Assembly (NCBI GenBank): GCA_015487255.1 | Contig: WFQA01000080.1 | Location: 1 to 6,686, forward strand | Reading direction: 5' to 3' | DNA: 6,686 bases | Origin: Paracoccaceae bacterium | Lineage (GTDB): Bacteria > Pseudomonadota > Alphaproteobacteria > Rhodobacterales > Rhodobacteraceae | Shown here: positions 1 through 6,143 of the stretch, one piece after another | Numbering within the stretch: the stretch's first letter is position 1 | Layout: each line of letters begins with the position of its first letter | Position numbers and translations under genes: made by a program | Notes under the pieces: generated by a model | Seen by the model: only the letters and a program-made list of their open reading frames with translations | The model's database searches: none | Told to the model about the DNA's origin: nothing

Positions 1-51
1 ATTTTACCTTTGAACGCGATTGTTCCACAATCACGGCCGCAAAGGTAAAAT
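1..51. repeat. Nested inverted repeat downstream of trpE
   Basis: ATTTTACCTTT at 1-11 is the exact reverse complement of AAAGGTAAAAT at 41-51. Inside it, GATTGT (18-23) and ACAATC (27-32) form a second perfect stem around the loop TCC, and the flanking CG/CG bases (15-16 and 34-35) add two pairs beyond one mismatch. Together they could fold into one long interrupted hairpin or cruciform. The outer arms are AT-rich and there is no GC-rich stem followed by a T run, so it does not look like a classical intrinsic terminator. It may continue beyond the left edge of the window. It could be a regulatory hairpin, a small mobile-element remnant or a protein-binding site; the sequence alone does not decide. 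Confidence 0.6.
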
Positions 52-93
52 AGCTAAGTGGTTAAAATGAAATGTAAAATGCTTTGGCAATAA

Positions 94-118
94 GCGATGG
101 GCAGATCAAGCCCTGCGC
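94..118 (-). terminator. Possible weak terminator hairpin after trpE
   Basis: Read on the minus strand just after the trpE stop, GCG and GGGC pair with GCCC and CGC (94-96 with 116-118; 99-102 with 110-113), separated by a 2x2 internal loop, with a 7-base loop. The downstream minus-strand bases read TTATTGCC, which is only weakly T-rich. The position fits an end of the ppiD-trpE transcript, but the stem is imperfect and the T tract poor, so transcription may continue to genes outside the window. Confidence 0.25.
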
Positions 119-122
119 AAGG

Positions 123-1637
123 TTATTGGTTGCCGCCACTGTTGCCAAACAATGCGGCCTCGATCGCCGCCTGCTTTAACGCCTTGGATTTGTTGATGGT
201 TTCCTGATACTCCGCCTCGGGGTCGCTATCATAAACCACCCCGCCACCGGCCTGCACATATAGCATCTGATCCTTGATCACGGCTGTACGCAGGGCAATG
301 CAGATATCCATATCGCCATTGGCGGAGAAATAGCCAAAACCGCCGCCATAAACTCCGCGTTTTTCGGATTCCAGCTCGTCGATGATCTGCATCGCCCGCA
401 CTTTTGGCGCGCCCGAAACCGTGCCCGCCGGCAGGCCGGCAAGCAGCGCGCTCAGGGCGTCGTGCTCGTCACTCAGCTCGCCGACCACGTTGGAAACGAT
501 ATGCATCACATGGGAATAGCGCTCGATGATGAATTGCTCATTGGGGTTGACGGTGCCGGTCTTGGCCACCCGCCCCACATCATTGCGGCCCAGATCGAGC
601 AGCATCAGGTGCTCGGCGCGTTCTTTCGGGTCATTGAGCAGGTCTTTTTCCAGCGCTTGATCCTCGGCCTCGCTGGCGCCGCGCGGCCGGGTGCCGGCGA
701 TCGGGCGGATGGTGACCTGCGCGCCCTTGACCTGCACCAGAATCTCCGGGCTGGCCCCAACGATCTGATACTTGCCGAAATTGAAATAAAACATATAGGG
801 CGAGGGGTTGGTGCGCCGCAATGCGCGGTAAAGTGTAAAGGGCGGCAGGGTGAATGCCTGCTTCCAGCGCTGGCTCGGCACCACCTGAAATATATCACCG
901 GCGCGGATGTAATCTCTGGCCTTTTCGACCATGGCAAAATATTCCGCCTTGCTCATATTGCTGACCGGCTCGGCGGATGTCCCTTCCGCCACCGTGCTGA
1001 TGCCCGCCACCGCCGGGCGGTCCAGCTCGCGCAGGGCATCGGCCACCCGCTCGGCGGCTTGCGCATAGGCGGCGCGCGCCTCCAGCCCCGAATTGGCCCA
1101 GGCCGGAGAGATCACCGTCACCTCGCCCTTGACCCCGTCAACCACCACCACCACCGAGGGGCGCTGCATGACCGCATCGGGCAGGCCGAGTGGGTCGGGG
1201 TTGATATCGGGCAGGTGCTCGACCAGCCGGATCATGTCATAGCCCAGAAAGCCAAACAGCCCGGCGGCCATCGGCGGCAGCCCCTCGGGCAGCTCGATGG
1301 CGCTTTCGGCCAGCAGGGCGCGCAGGCTGGTCAGCGGGTCGGTGGGTTCGTCAACAAAGGCGGTTTCATCATAGCGCGCCTGCCGGTTGAGCCGGGCTTT
1401 GTCACCATGGCACTGCCAAACCAGATCGGGCTTCATGCCGATGATCGAATAGCGCCCGCGCACCTCGCCGCCAGTGACCGATTCCAGTATAAAACTGTCT
1501 TTTCGGCCCTGGGTGAGCTTGAGCATCAGCGATACCGGGGTATCGAGATCGGCAACTATCCGCGCCCAGACGACTTGGTTTTTCCCGGCTTTGAACGCGG
1601 CAGTGAATTCATCAAGACCGGGCTTAATTTGGGACAT
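123..1637 (-). CDS. trpE: Anthranilate synthase component I (TrpE)
   Basis: This gene encodes the large subunit of anthranilate synthase, which converts chorismate plus glutamine-derived ammonia to anthranilate and pyruvate, the first committed step of tryptophan synthesis in the cytoplasm. The 504-residue protein is close to the usual length (about 500-520). The N-terminal domain has an LES motif (FILESV, 49-54) like the tryptophan feedback site. The chorismate-binding domain (about 230-490) carries NPSPYMFY (277-284), PIAGTRPRG (312-320), DLGRNDVGRV (348-357), PAGTVSGAPK (403-411) and GGGFGYFS (431-438). All family motifs appear intact. The start at 1637 is chosen because GGAGG (complement of 1646-1650) lies 8 bases upstream and homology begins there; the frame stays open further upstream but that part lies inside ppiD. 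There is no TrpG glutaminase domain fused, so a separate TrpG is expected, but none is in the 122 bases downstream. Confidence 0.96.
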   Translation of the reverse strand: MSQIKPGLDEFTAAFKAGKNQVVWARIVADLDTPVSLMLKLTQGRKDSFILESVTGGEVRGRYSIIGMKPDLVWQCHGDKARLNRQARYDETAFVDEPTDPLTSLRALLAESAIELPEGLPPMAAGLFGFLGYDMIRLVEHLPDINPDPLGLPDAVMQRPSVVVVVDGVKGEVTVISPAWANSGLEARAAYAQAAERVADALRELDRPAVAGISTVAEGTSAEPVSNMSKAEYFAMVEKARDYIRAGDIFQVVPSQRWKQAFTLPPFTLYRALRRTNPSPYMFYFNFGKYQIVGASPEILVQVKGAQVTIRPIAGTRPRGASEAEDQALEKDLLNDPKERAEHLMLLDLGRNDVGRVAKTGTVNPNEQFIIERYSHVMHIVSNVVGELSDEHDALSALLAGLPAGTVSGAPKVRAMQIIDELESEKRGVYGGGFGYFSANGDMDICIALRTAVIKDQMLYVQAGGGVVYDSDPEAEYQETINKSKALKQAAIEAALFGNSGGNQ

Positions 1638-3525
1638 GTCTCGGGCCTCCGGCACCGCCAAGGCCGCCGTTGAGCACCTGATCGATGATGGACTGGTTGA
1701 CGGTGATCTCGGTATTGGCAACCACGCCGTTGGCGTAAAGGATATAAAGGTCGGTGGCGATATCGGCGCGCATCTGGCTATCGGCCTGCGCCATGAAGGC
1801 CTTGCCATTTTCGGATTGCGGGTCAAACGGGCTGATGCTGTTGACCTGCACGATATAAGCCCCGGTTTCCGACGGGTAGGTTTTGACCTCGTCCAGATCC
1901 TGCTCGAACAGCTGCTGCCCGACCAGTGGCGGCAGGCCTGTGGGGGGGGCTGTGCGGGTGATGCCGGTTTCGGTATCGGGTGTAAGGCCGATGGCGATCA
2001 GGGTGCCGCCCAGATCAGCCCCGGCTTCGACCCGGGCTTGCAGCTCATCGGCATATTCCTGCACGCGTTTGACCGTGGCCACGCGGGTGGCTCCCGCAAT
2101 CGCCAGGTCACGGGCCTCGCTCAGGGGTTTGAGCCGGGATTCGATGATCTCGTCCACCCGCAAAACCATGATACTGCCGCTTTCCAGCTCGATCAGGTCT
2201 CGCTCTTCCCCCGGCTCGGCGGCCAGCGCCTCGGCCACAAAGGCCTGATCCGAGGCGATAGCTTCGGTGGATTCGGCATTAAAGTCGATGTTGCGCAACT
2301 CCATATCGGTTTCATCCGCCAGCTCTTCAAGGCTGGCTCCGCTGGCGATCAGGTCATCTATATCGCCGATCATGGTCAGCATCAGCGTGCCGGCCTGCTC
2401 GGCGGCGAGACTGGTGCGGATATCATCGGCAACATCCGCCAGTTTCAGGTTTTGCTCCTGAATCGCGGCATTGACCCGGTAAAGCGTTGGCCCGTCTTCG
2501 GTATCCACCGGGCCAAACATGCCGGTCTCGTTGCTGGCAAACAGCAGCTCGCTCGCCGCTTCTGGCAACTGCCCGGCGCGGACAACCCCAAGCTGGGTTA
2601 TGTGCAGGTTAAGCTGGTATTCGTCAGCGATATCCTGAAAAGACGCTTCACCGGATTCGATGCGGGCCAGGGCATCAAGCGCCTCTTGCTCGGTGGGGAA
2701 GTAGAGCCGGTCAAGGATGCGCTGCGCCGGGGTGTTGAACTGCGCGGTCTGGCGCAGGTAGAAATCCCGCACCTCCTCGTCGCTGATGTCAATCAGGCCG
2801 GTGATGATCTCCGGGGTCAGGATCGCATAGGTGATCCTGCGGGTCTCGGGGGTGGTGAATTCATCCGGGTTGGCGTCATAATAGGCCTGGATGGCGGCTT
2901 CATCGGGGGGGGGTGTTTCGGTGGTCAGCACGCGCTCGTCTATTTCGGCCCAGAGGATATCACGGGTCTCACCGATGAAATCGAGCAGAACGCGCGCGGC
3001 GGTGTCTTGCGGGCCGACCCCGGCTGAAATGGCGCTGTTGATCAGGTTTTGCGCTTCATCCTCGCGCAGCAGGTTTTCAAATTCCTCCCGGCTCATGCGC
3101 TGCTGGTTGAGCACCAGATCATAGGTGGCTTCCGAGAAAATCCCCTCGGCGATCTGAAAGGCCGGATTGGCCAGCAGGGCGTCGCGCACCGCCGCATTGC
3201 CCACCGAAATCTTCAGCCGGTCGGATTCATTGGCCAGGGCGCGCAGGGTGATCTGGCGGCGCAGGCTGGTTTGGTCTATGCCAAAACTGAGGGCCTCTTC
3301 AGTGGTGAGGTTGCGGCCGAGCTGCTCGGAGGTGAAGCGGATATCCTGCTGAAAATCGTTGATAAAACGCTCTGCGGTGATCTCCTGATCGCCCACGGTG
3401 GCCACGGCGGTGCCGCCGGTGGTCTGAAAGGCACCGGTCAGGCCAAAGCCGCCAAGGCCGATGATCAGCAGGCCGATGATGACCCACATCACAATCCCTT
3501 TTTTCTTCTTGCGTGTTTCGCTCAT
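1624..3525 (-). CDS. ppiD: Membrane-anchored PpiD/SurA-like peptidyl-prolyl isomerase family chaperone
   Basis: The 633-residue protein resembles PpiD, the inner-membrane-anchored periplasmic chaperone that helps newly secreted proteins fold. A basic stretch (KKKK, 6-9) precedes one hydrophobic segment (about 11-31), giving an N-in, C-out anchor. Residues about 40-190 match a SurA/PpiD N-terminal chaperone region (start VATVGDQEIT). About 228-355 is a parvulin-type segment, followed by a long helical C-terminal region and a Gly-rich tail (NGGLGGAGG, 619-627). The parvulin part is degenerate: I see no clear GGDLG motif, and the usual HIL-like active-site stretch reads LDRLYF (271-276). A chaperone role without isomerase activity is therefore likely, as known for E. 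coli PpiD. The start at 3525 has GGGG (complement of 3534-3537) 8 bases upstream. The coding strand contains a C9 and a C8 run. It overlaps trpE by 14 bp. The family assignment is firm; the exact name ppiD is by resemblance. Confidence 0.87.
   Translation of the reverse strand: MSETRKKKKGIVMWVIIGLLIIGLGGFGLTGAFQTTGGTAVATVGDQEITAERFINDFQQDIRFTSEQLGRNLTTEEALSFGIDQTSLRRQITLRALANESDRLKISVGNAAVRDALLANPAFQIAEGIFSEATYDLVLNQQRMSREEFENLLREDEAQNLINSAISAGVGPQDTAARVLLDFIGETRDILWAEIDERVLTTETPPPDEAAIQAYYDANPDEFTTPETRRITYAILTPEIITGLIDISDEEVRDFYLRQTAQFNTPAQRILDRLYFPTEQEALDALARIESGEASFQDIADEYQLNLHITQLGVVRAGQLPEAASELLFASNETGMFGPVDTEDGPTLYRVNAAIQEQNLKLADVADDIRTSLAAEQAGTLMLTMIGDIDDLIASGASLEELADETDMELRNIDFNAESTEAIASDQAFVAEALAAEPGEERDLIELESGSIMVLRVDEIIESRLKPLSEARDLAIAGATRVATVKRVQEYADELQARVEAGADLGGTLIAIGLTPDTETGITRTAPPTGLPPLVGQQLFEQDLDEVKTYPSETGAYIVQVNSISPFDPQSENGKAFMAQADSQMRADIATDLYILYANGVVANTEITVNQSIIDQVLNGGLGGAGGPRHVPN
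1638..1650 (-). promoter_or_regulatory. trpE ribosome-binding site inside ppiD
   Basis: A full GGAGG Shine-Dalgarno motif (complement of 1646-1650) stands 8 bases before the trpE ATG. It is made from two glycine codons of the Gly-rich C-terminal tail of the upstream foldase gene, which terminates at 1624, 14 bases into trpE. This arrangement fixes the trpE start and suggests that translation of trpE is coupled to that of ppiD. Confidence 0.8.
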
Positions 3526-3555
3526 ATGCCTAACCCCTGTGAAACTGTTGGGTTT

Positions 3556-3584
3556 GTTTTATGATGTGGCAAAGGGCGTGACAA
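3556..3584 (-). promoter_or_regulatory. Candidate sigma70-type promoter for ppiD-trpE
   Basis: On the minus strand, TTGTCA (complement of 3579-3584; 5 of 6 matches to TTGACA) is followed after 17 bases by TAAAAC (complement of 3556-3561; 4 of 6 matches to TATAAT). Transcription would start around 3548, giving a leader of about 25 bases before the ppiD ATG. No tryptophan-rich leader peptide is visible, so trp-type ribosome attenuation is not supported. This rests on pattern matching only. Confidence 0.45.
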
Positions 3585-3592
3585 GAGCAAAG

Positions 3593-3610
3593 GGCCGCCC
3601 CTGGGCTGCC
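3593..3610. repeat. Inverted repeat 1 of the intergenic palindrome cluster
   Basis: GGCCGCCC (3593-3600) and GGGCTGCC (3603-3610) are complementary at 7 of 8 positions around a 2-base centre. It is the outermost (ppiD-side) of three adjacent inverted repeats between the divergent genes. Confidence 0.45.
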
Positions 3611-3615
3611 GGGGG

Positions 3616-3650
3616 TCGATTATGAGGGGCATCGAGCCCCTCATAATCGA
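3616..3650. repeat. Perfect 15-bp inverted repeat with 5-base loop
   Basis: TCGATTATGAGGGGC (3616-3630) and GCCCCTCATAATCGA (3636-3650) are exact reverse complements around ATCGA. It can form a very stable hairpin on either strand. It lies upstream of both divergent genes, where a terminator for either is not needed, and no T tract follows. A REP-like repeated element, an insulating terminator or a protein-binding site are the likely options. Confidence 0.85.
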
Positions 3651-3675
3651 TGCGCCCCAAAGGGCGCGGGGCGCA
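3651..3675. repeat. Third inverted repeat, with two alternative pairings
   Basis: TGCGCCCC (3651-3658) pairs perfectly with GGGGCGCA (3668-3675) around a 9-base loop. Alternatively GCGCCC (3652-3657) pairs with GGGCGC (3662-3667) around CAAA. The two folds exclude each other. It begins at the base following the 15-bp stem, so both belong to one structured block. Confidence 0.6.
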
Positions 3676-3722
3676 AGCGATTGCTGGCGTGATTTGTCAG
3701 CAGGCTTGTGTTAGGGTCTGGT

Positions 3723-4106
3723 ATGGAAAAACATGGCTTTGAAGATGCGGCGGTGGCGGCGGTTTTTGCCGGCTATCCGGCCAGGGAGCGCAAGGCGTTG
3801 CTGGCGTTGCGCTCACGAATATTTGAGGTGGCAGCGAAGAATGGCATCGCGTTGAGTGAGGCTCTGCGCTGGGGCCAGCCCGCCTATCTTGCTGCCAAAG
3901 GCTCGACTATTCGCCTCGGCCTGCCCAAAACCGGCGGCTGTGCGATTTATGCCCATTGCCAGACCACGCTGATCTTTGATTTGCGCCTTTTGGCCCCGGA
4001 GCTGCGCTTTGAAGGCAACCGCGCGGTGCATTTTAGCGGCGCCGAGCCCCCATCCGATGCGCTTGACCTGCTCATTCACAACGCGCTGACCTATCATATG
4101 GCTTGA
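3723..4106 (+). CDS. DUF1801 (YdhG-like) domain protein
   Basis: The 127-residue cytoplasmic protein consists almost wholly of a DUF1801/YdhG-like domain. Typical stretches are SEALRWGQPAYL (45-56), GSTIRLGLPKTGGCAIYA (60-77), a T-x-L-I-F-D-L-R segment (82-88) and LRFEGNRAVHF (94-104), ending with ALTYH (121-125). Its biochemical function is not established; proteins with this domain are small, single-domain and widespread in bacteria. I see no signal peptide or membrane segment. The ATG at 3723 is preferred because AGGG (3713-3716) stands 6 bases upstream; an in-frame GTG at 3708 would add only five residues (MLGSG). The gene ends 31 bp before the ABC-F gene on the same strand, so co-transcription is likely. 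Confidence 0.85.
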   Translation: MEKHGFEDAAVAAVFAGYPARERKALLALRSRIFEVAAKNGIALSEALRWGQPAYLAAKGSTIRLGLPKTGGCAIYAHCQTTLIFDLRLLAPELRFEGNRAVHFSGAEPPSDALDLLIHNALTYHMA

Positions 4107-4137
4107 CGTTTTATCAGGGGCGGGCGATAGCAGCGCC

Positions 4138-5961
4138 ATGGCACCTGCACCGATCCTTACCCTATCCGATATTATGCTCACCTTTGGCGGTAAGCCGCTG
4201 TTTGACGGGGTGGAGTTGACCGTGCATGCGGGTGAGCGCATCTGCCTTGTGGGGCGCAATGGCTCGGGCAAATCAACCCTGCTCAAGGTGATGGCCGGGC
4301 TGGTGGAGCCGGATGCGGGCGGGCGGTTTGTGCAGCCCGGCAAGGCGGTGGCCTATATGGCGCAGGATCCTGATTTTTCCGGCTTTGAAACCCTGTTTGA
4401 CTATGCCACGGCCGGGCTGGACCCGGCGGATTATTACCGGGTGGAAATCGCGATGGAGGGGATCAGGCTTGACCCGTCCATCCGCTGTGAGGCGGCCTCG
4501 GGCGGGGAGCGGCGCCGCGCGGCGATTGCGCAGATATTGGCAAGCGAGGCGGACCTGCTGCTGCTGGACGAGCCAACCAACCACCTTGATATCGAGGCGA
4601 TTGCCTGGCTGGAGGGGCATCTTGCGCAAACCCGCAAAGCCTTTGTGCTGATCTCCCATGACCGCACCTTTTTGCGCGCGCTCACCCGCACCACGCTCTG
4701 GGTGGATCGCGGCATCGTGCGCCGCCAGAATCGCGGCTTTGAGGGGTTTGAGGAATGGCGCGACAAGGTTTTTGAAGACGAGGACATGCAGCGCCACAAG
4801 CTCAAACGCCTGATCAAGGCCGAGGCGCGCTGGGCGGTTGAGGGGATATCAGGCCGTCGCAAGCGCAATATGGGCCGGGTGCGGCGCTTGCAGGAAATGC
4901 GGGCCGAGAAAGCCGCCGAGATCAAGCAGGTCGGCAGTGCGGCGATGGCATTTGAGGGCGGGCCAAAATCGGGGCGCCTGGTGGTGGAGGCCCGCGATAT
5001 TTCCAAGGCTTATGACAAGCCGATCGTGCAGGATTTCAGCCTGCGAATAATGCGCGGCGACCGGGTGGCGCTGGTTGGTCCCAATGGCACCGGCAAAACC
5101 ACATTGCTGAAAATCCTCACCGGAGAGCTGGCCCCGGATAGCGGCAGCATCAAGCTTGGCACCAATCTTTCATTGGCGGTGTTTGACCAGAACCGCGAGG
5201 CGCTCAACCCCGGGCAATCGCTCTGGGAGGCGCTGACCGAAGACCCGGCTTTGGGGGTTTCGGGCAAAAACGACCAGGTGATGGTGCGGGGCAAGCCGCG
5301 CCATGTAGTGGGCTATCTGAAGGATTTTCTGTTTAGCGAGGCACAGGCCCGCGCCCCCATTCGCAGCCTTTCGGGCGGTGAAAAAGCCCGGCTGCTGCTG
5401 GCGCGGATCATGGCGCAGGAAAGCAACCTGCTTATTCTGGACGAGCCAACCAATGATCTTGATGTCGAAACGCTTGATCTGTTGCAAGAGCTGATTGACG
5501 ATTACGATGGCACGGTTTTGCTGGTCAGCCATGATCGGGATTTTCTGGACCGGGTTGCCAATACCACCATCGCCATGGAGGGCAACGGGCAGGCCATTGT
5601 ATATGCCGGCGGCTGGAGCGATTACCGCAGCCAGCGTGGGGCGGTGGATGAGGCTATACCTTCGAAAGCCAAGAAGAAACCGGCACCGCAACCCGCGACA
5701 CTTGCGCAAAAATCCACCCTGAGCTTCAAGCAGGAGCACCGCTTGAAAGAGCTGCCTGCGCTGATTGAAAAGCTCGAAGCCGAGATTGCCAGGCTTGAAG
5801 AGCTTTTGGCCGACCCGGGGCTTTTCGCAGCCGACCCGGCCAAGTTTCAAAAAGCCAGCAATGCGCTGGCTGCGCGCCATGGGATGCTGCAAAATGCCGA
5901 GGGAGAATGGATGGAGCTTGAAGAGCTAAGCGCGGGTCAGAGCCAATTGCCAAAGGGGTGA
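4138..5961 (+). CDS. uup: ABC-F family ATPase, Uup type
   Basis: This is a soluble protein with two ATPase domains and no membrane segment, the hallmark of ABC-F factors, which act on ribosomes rather than in transport. Domain 1 has Walker A GRNGSGKST (39-47), signature SGGE (121-124), Walker B LLLLDEPTNHLD (140-151) and switch histidine H174. A basic helical linker spans about 215-275. Domain 2 has GPNGTGKTT (314-322), LSGGE (411-415), LLILDEPTNDLD (431-442) and H465. Both catalytic glutamates (E145, E436) are present. A Lys/Pro-rich hinge (about 510-520) leads to a charged coiled-coil C-terminal domain (about 530-600), which points to Uup rather than EttA. In E. coli, Uup affects precise excision of transposons and ribosome function. 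The length (607) is near that of E. coli Uup (about 635). The ATG at 4138 is the first possible start; its Shine-Dalgarno is weak, as AGGGG (4116-4120) lies 17 bases upstream. Confidence 0.92.
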   Translation: MAPAPILTLSDIMLTFGGKPLFDGVELTVHAGERICLVGRNGSGKSTLLKVMAGLVEPDAGGRFVQPGKAVAYMAQDPDFSGFETLFDYATAGLDPADYYRVEIAMEGIRLDPSIRCEAASGGERRRAAIAQILASEADLLLLDEPTNHLDIEAIAWLEGHLAQTRKAFVLISHDRTFLRALTRTTLWVDRGIVRRQNRGFEGFEEWRDKVFEDEDMQRHKLKRLIKAEARWAVEGISGRRKRNMGRVRRLQEMRAEKAAEIKQVGSAAMAFEGGPKSGRLVVEARDISKAYDKPIVQDFSLRIMRGDRVALVGPNGTGKTTLLKILTGELAPDSGSIKLGTNLSLAVFDQNREALNPGQSLWEALTEDPALGVSGKNDQVMVRGKPRHVVGYLKDFLFSEAQARAPIRSLSGGEKARLLLARIMAQESNLLILDEPTNDLDVETLDLLQELIDDYDGTVLLVSHDRDFLDRVANTTIAMEGNGQAIVYAGGWSDYRSQRGAVDEAIPSKAKKKPAPQPATLAQKSTLSFKQEHRLKELPALIEKLEAEIARLEELLADPGLFAADPAKFQKASNALAARHGMLQNAEGEWMELEELSAGQSQLPKG

Positions 5962-5990
5962 CGGGCCAGATAAATGGCGTGTCTTATGAC

Positions 5991-6070
5991 GGTTAAACGC
6001 CCCGGTAAGGGTGCCGGAGGGCTGTTGAAACGATCCATTGAAAACGAAAGACTGTCAATGGTGTTTAGCC
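5991..6070. other. Structured repeat-rich block just downstream of uup
   Basis: GGTTAAAC (5991-5998) can pair with GTTTAGCC (6063-6070) with one G-U pair. It encloses two inner hairpins: CCGGT (6002-6006) with GCCGG (6013-6017), and CCATTGA (6035-6041) with TCAATGG (6055-6061, perfect, 13-base loop). The result would be a three-way junction. The segment also contains the direct repeat CCGGTAAGG at 6002-6010 and 6069-6077, and near-repeats TTGAAACG (6025-6032) and TTGAAAACG (6038-6046). It may be the left-end region of the IS66 element, where repeats are expected, or a folded 3' region of the uup transcript. Confidence 0.4.
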
Positions 6071-6081
6071 GGTAAGGTTTG

Positions 6082-6100
6082 TGCCTTTCGGCAAAAGGCA
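6082..6100. repeat. 7-bp stem-loop in the IS leader
   Basis: TGCCTTT (6082-6088) pairs perfectly with AAAGGCA (6094-6100) around CGGCA. On the plus strand it is followed by GTTTCC, a poor T tract, so a role as terminator for uup is possible but weak. Confidence 0.4.
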
Positions 6101-6121
6101 GTTTCCTGAACTCGTCAGTTG

Positions 6122-6141
6122 ATCTGGATTTTTCTCCAGAT
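6122..6141. repeat. 7-bp stem-loop upstream of the IS promoter
   Basis: ATCTGGA (6122-6128) and TCCAGAT (6135-6141) are exact reverse complements around TTTTTC. It ends 13 bases before the -35-like hexamer at 6155, where it could stop incoming transcription or bind a regulator; neither can be shown. Confidence 0.4.
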
Positions 6142-6143
6142 GT

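Noticed and set aside
462..1673. Long open frame on the plus strand opposite trpE
   Set aside because: Its translation is rich in His, Gly and Arg with no recognisable domain, and the opposite strand encodes all TrpE motifs. It is an antisense shadow caused by GC-rich codon use.
1638..1826. N-terminal extension of trpE by 63 residues
   Set aside because: The extra residues are low-complexity, lie inside ppiD in another frame, and a perfect Shine-Dalgarno motif supports the start at 1637.
1474..3027. 517-codon open frame on the plus strand opposite ppiD
   Set aside because: Low-complexity composition, no domain, and it is fully antisense to a well-supported chaperone gene.
3526..3600. trp-type attenuator or leader peptide before the operon
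   Set aside because: No short ORF with clustered Trp codons and no alternating terminator/antiterminator arms are present in the leader.
3708..3722. GTG start for the DUF1801 gene
   Set aside because: It adds five non-conserved residues; the ATG at 3723 has a properly spaced AGGG motif.
5170..5892. Long minus-strand frame opposite the second half of uup
   Set aside because: It is a shadow of the ABC-F coding sequence without any domain of its own.
5991..6070. tRNA or tRNA-like gene, because of the cloverleaf-like pairing
   Set aside because: There is no T-arm motif, anticodon arm or standard arm lengths; only a general three-way junction is supported.
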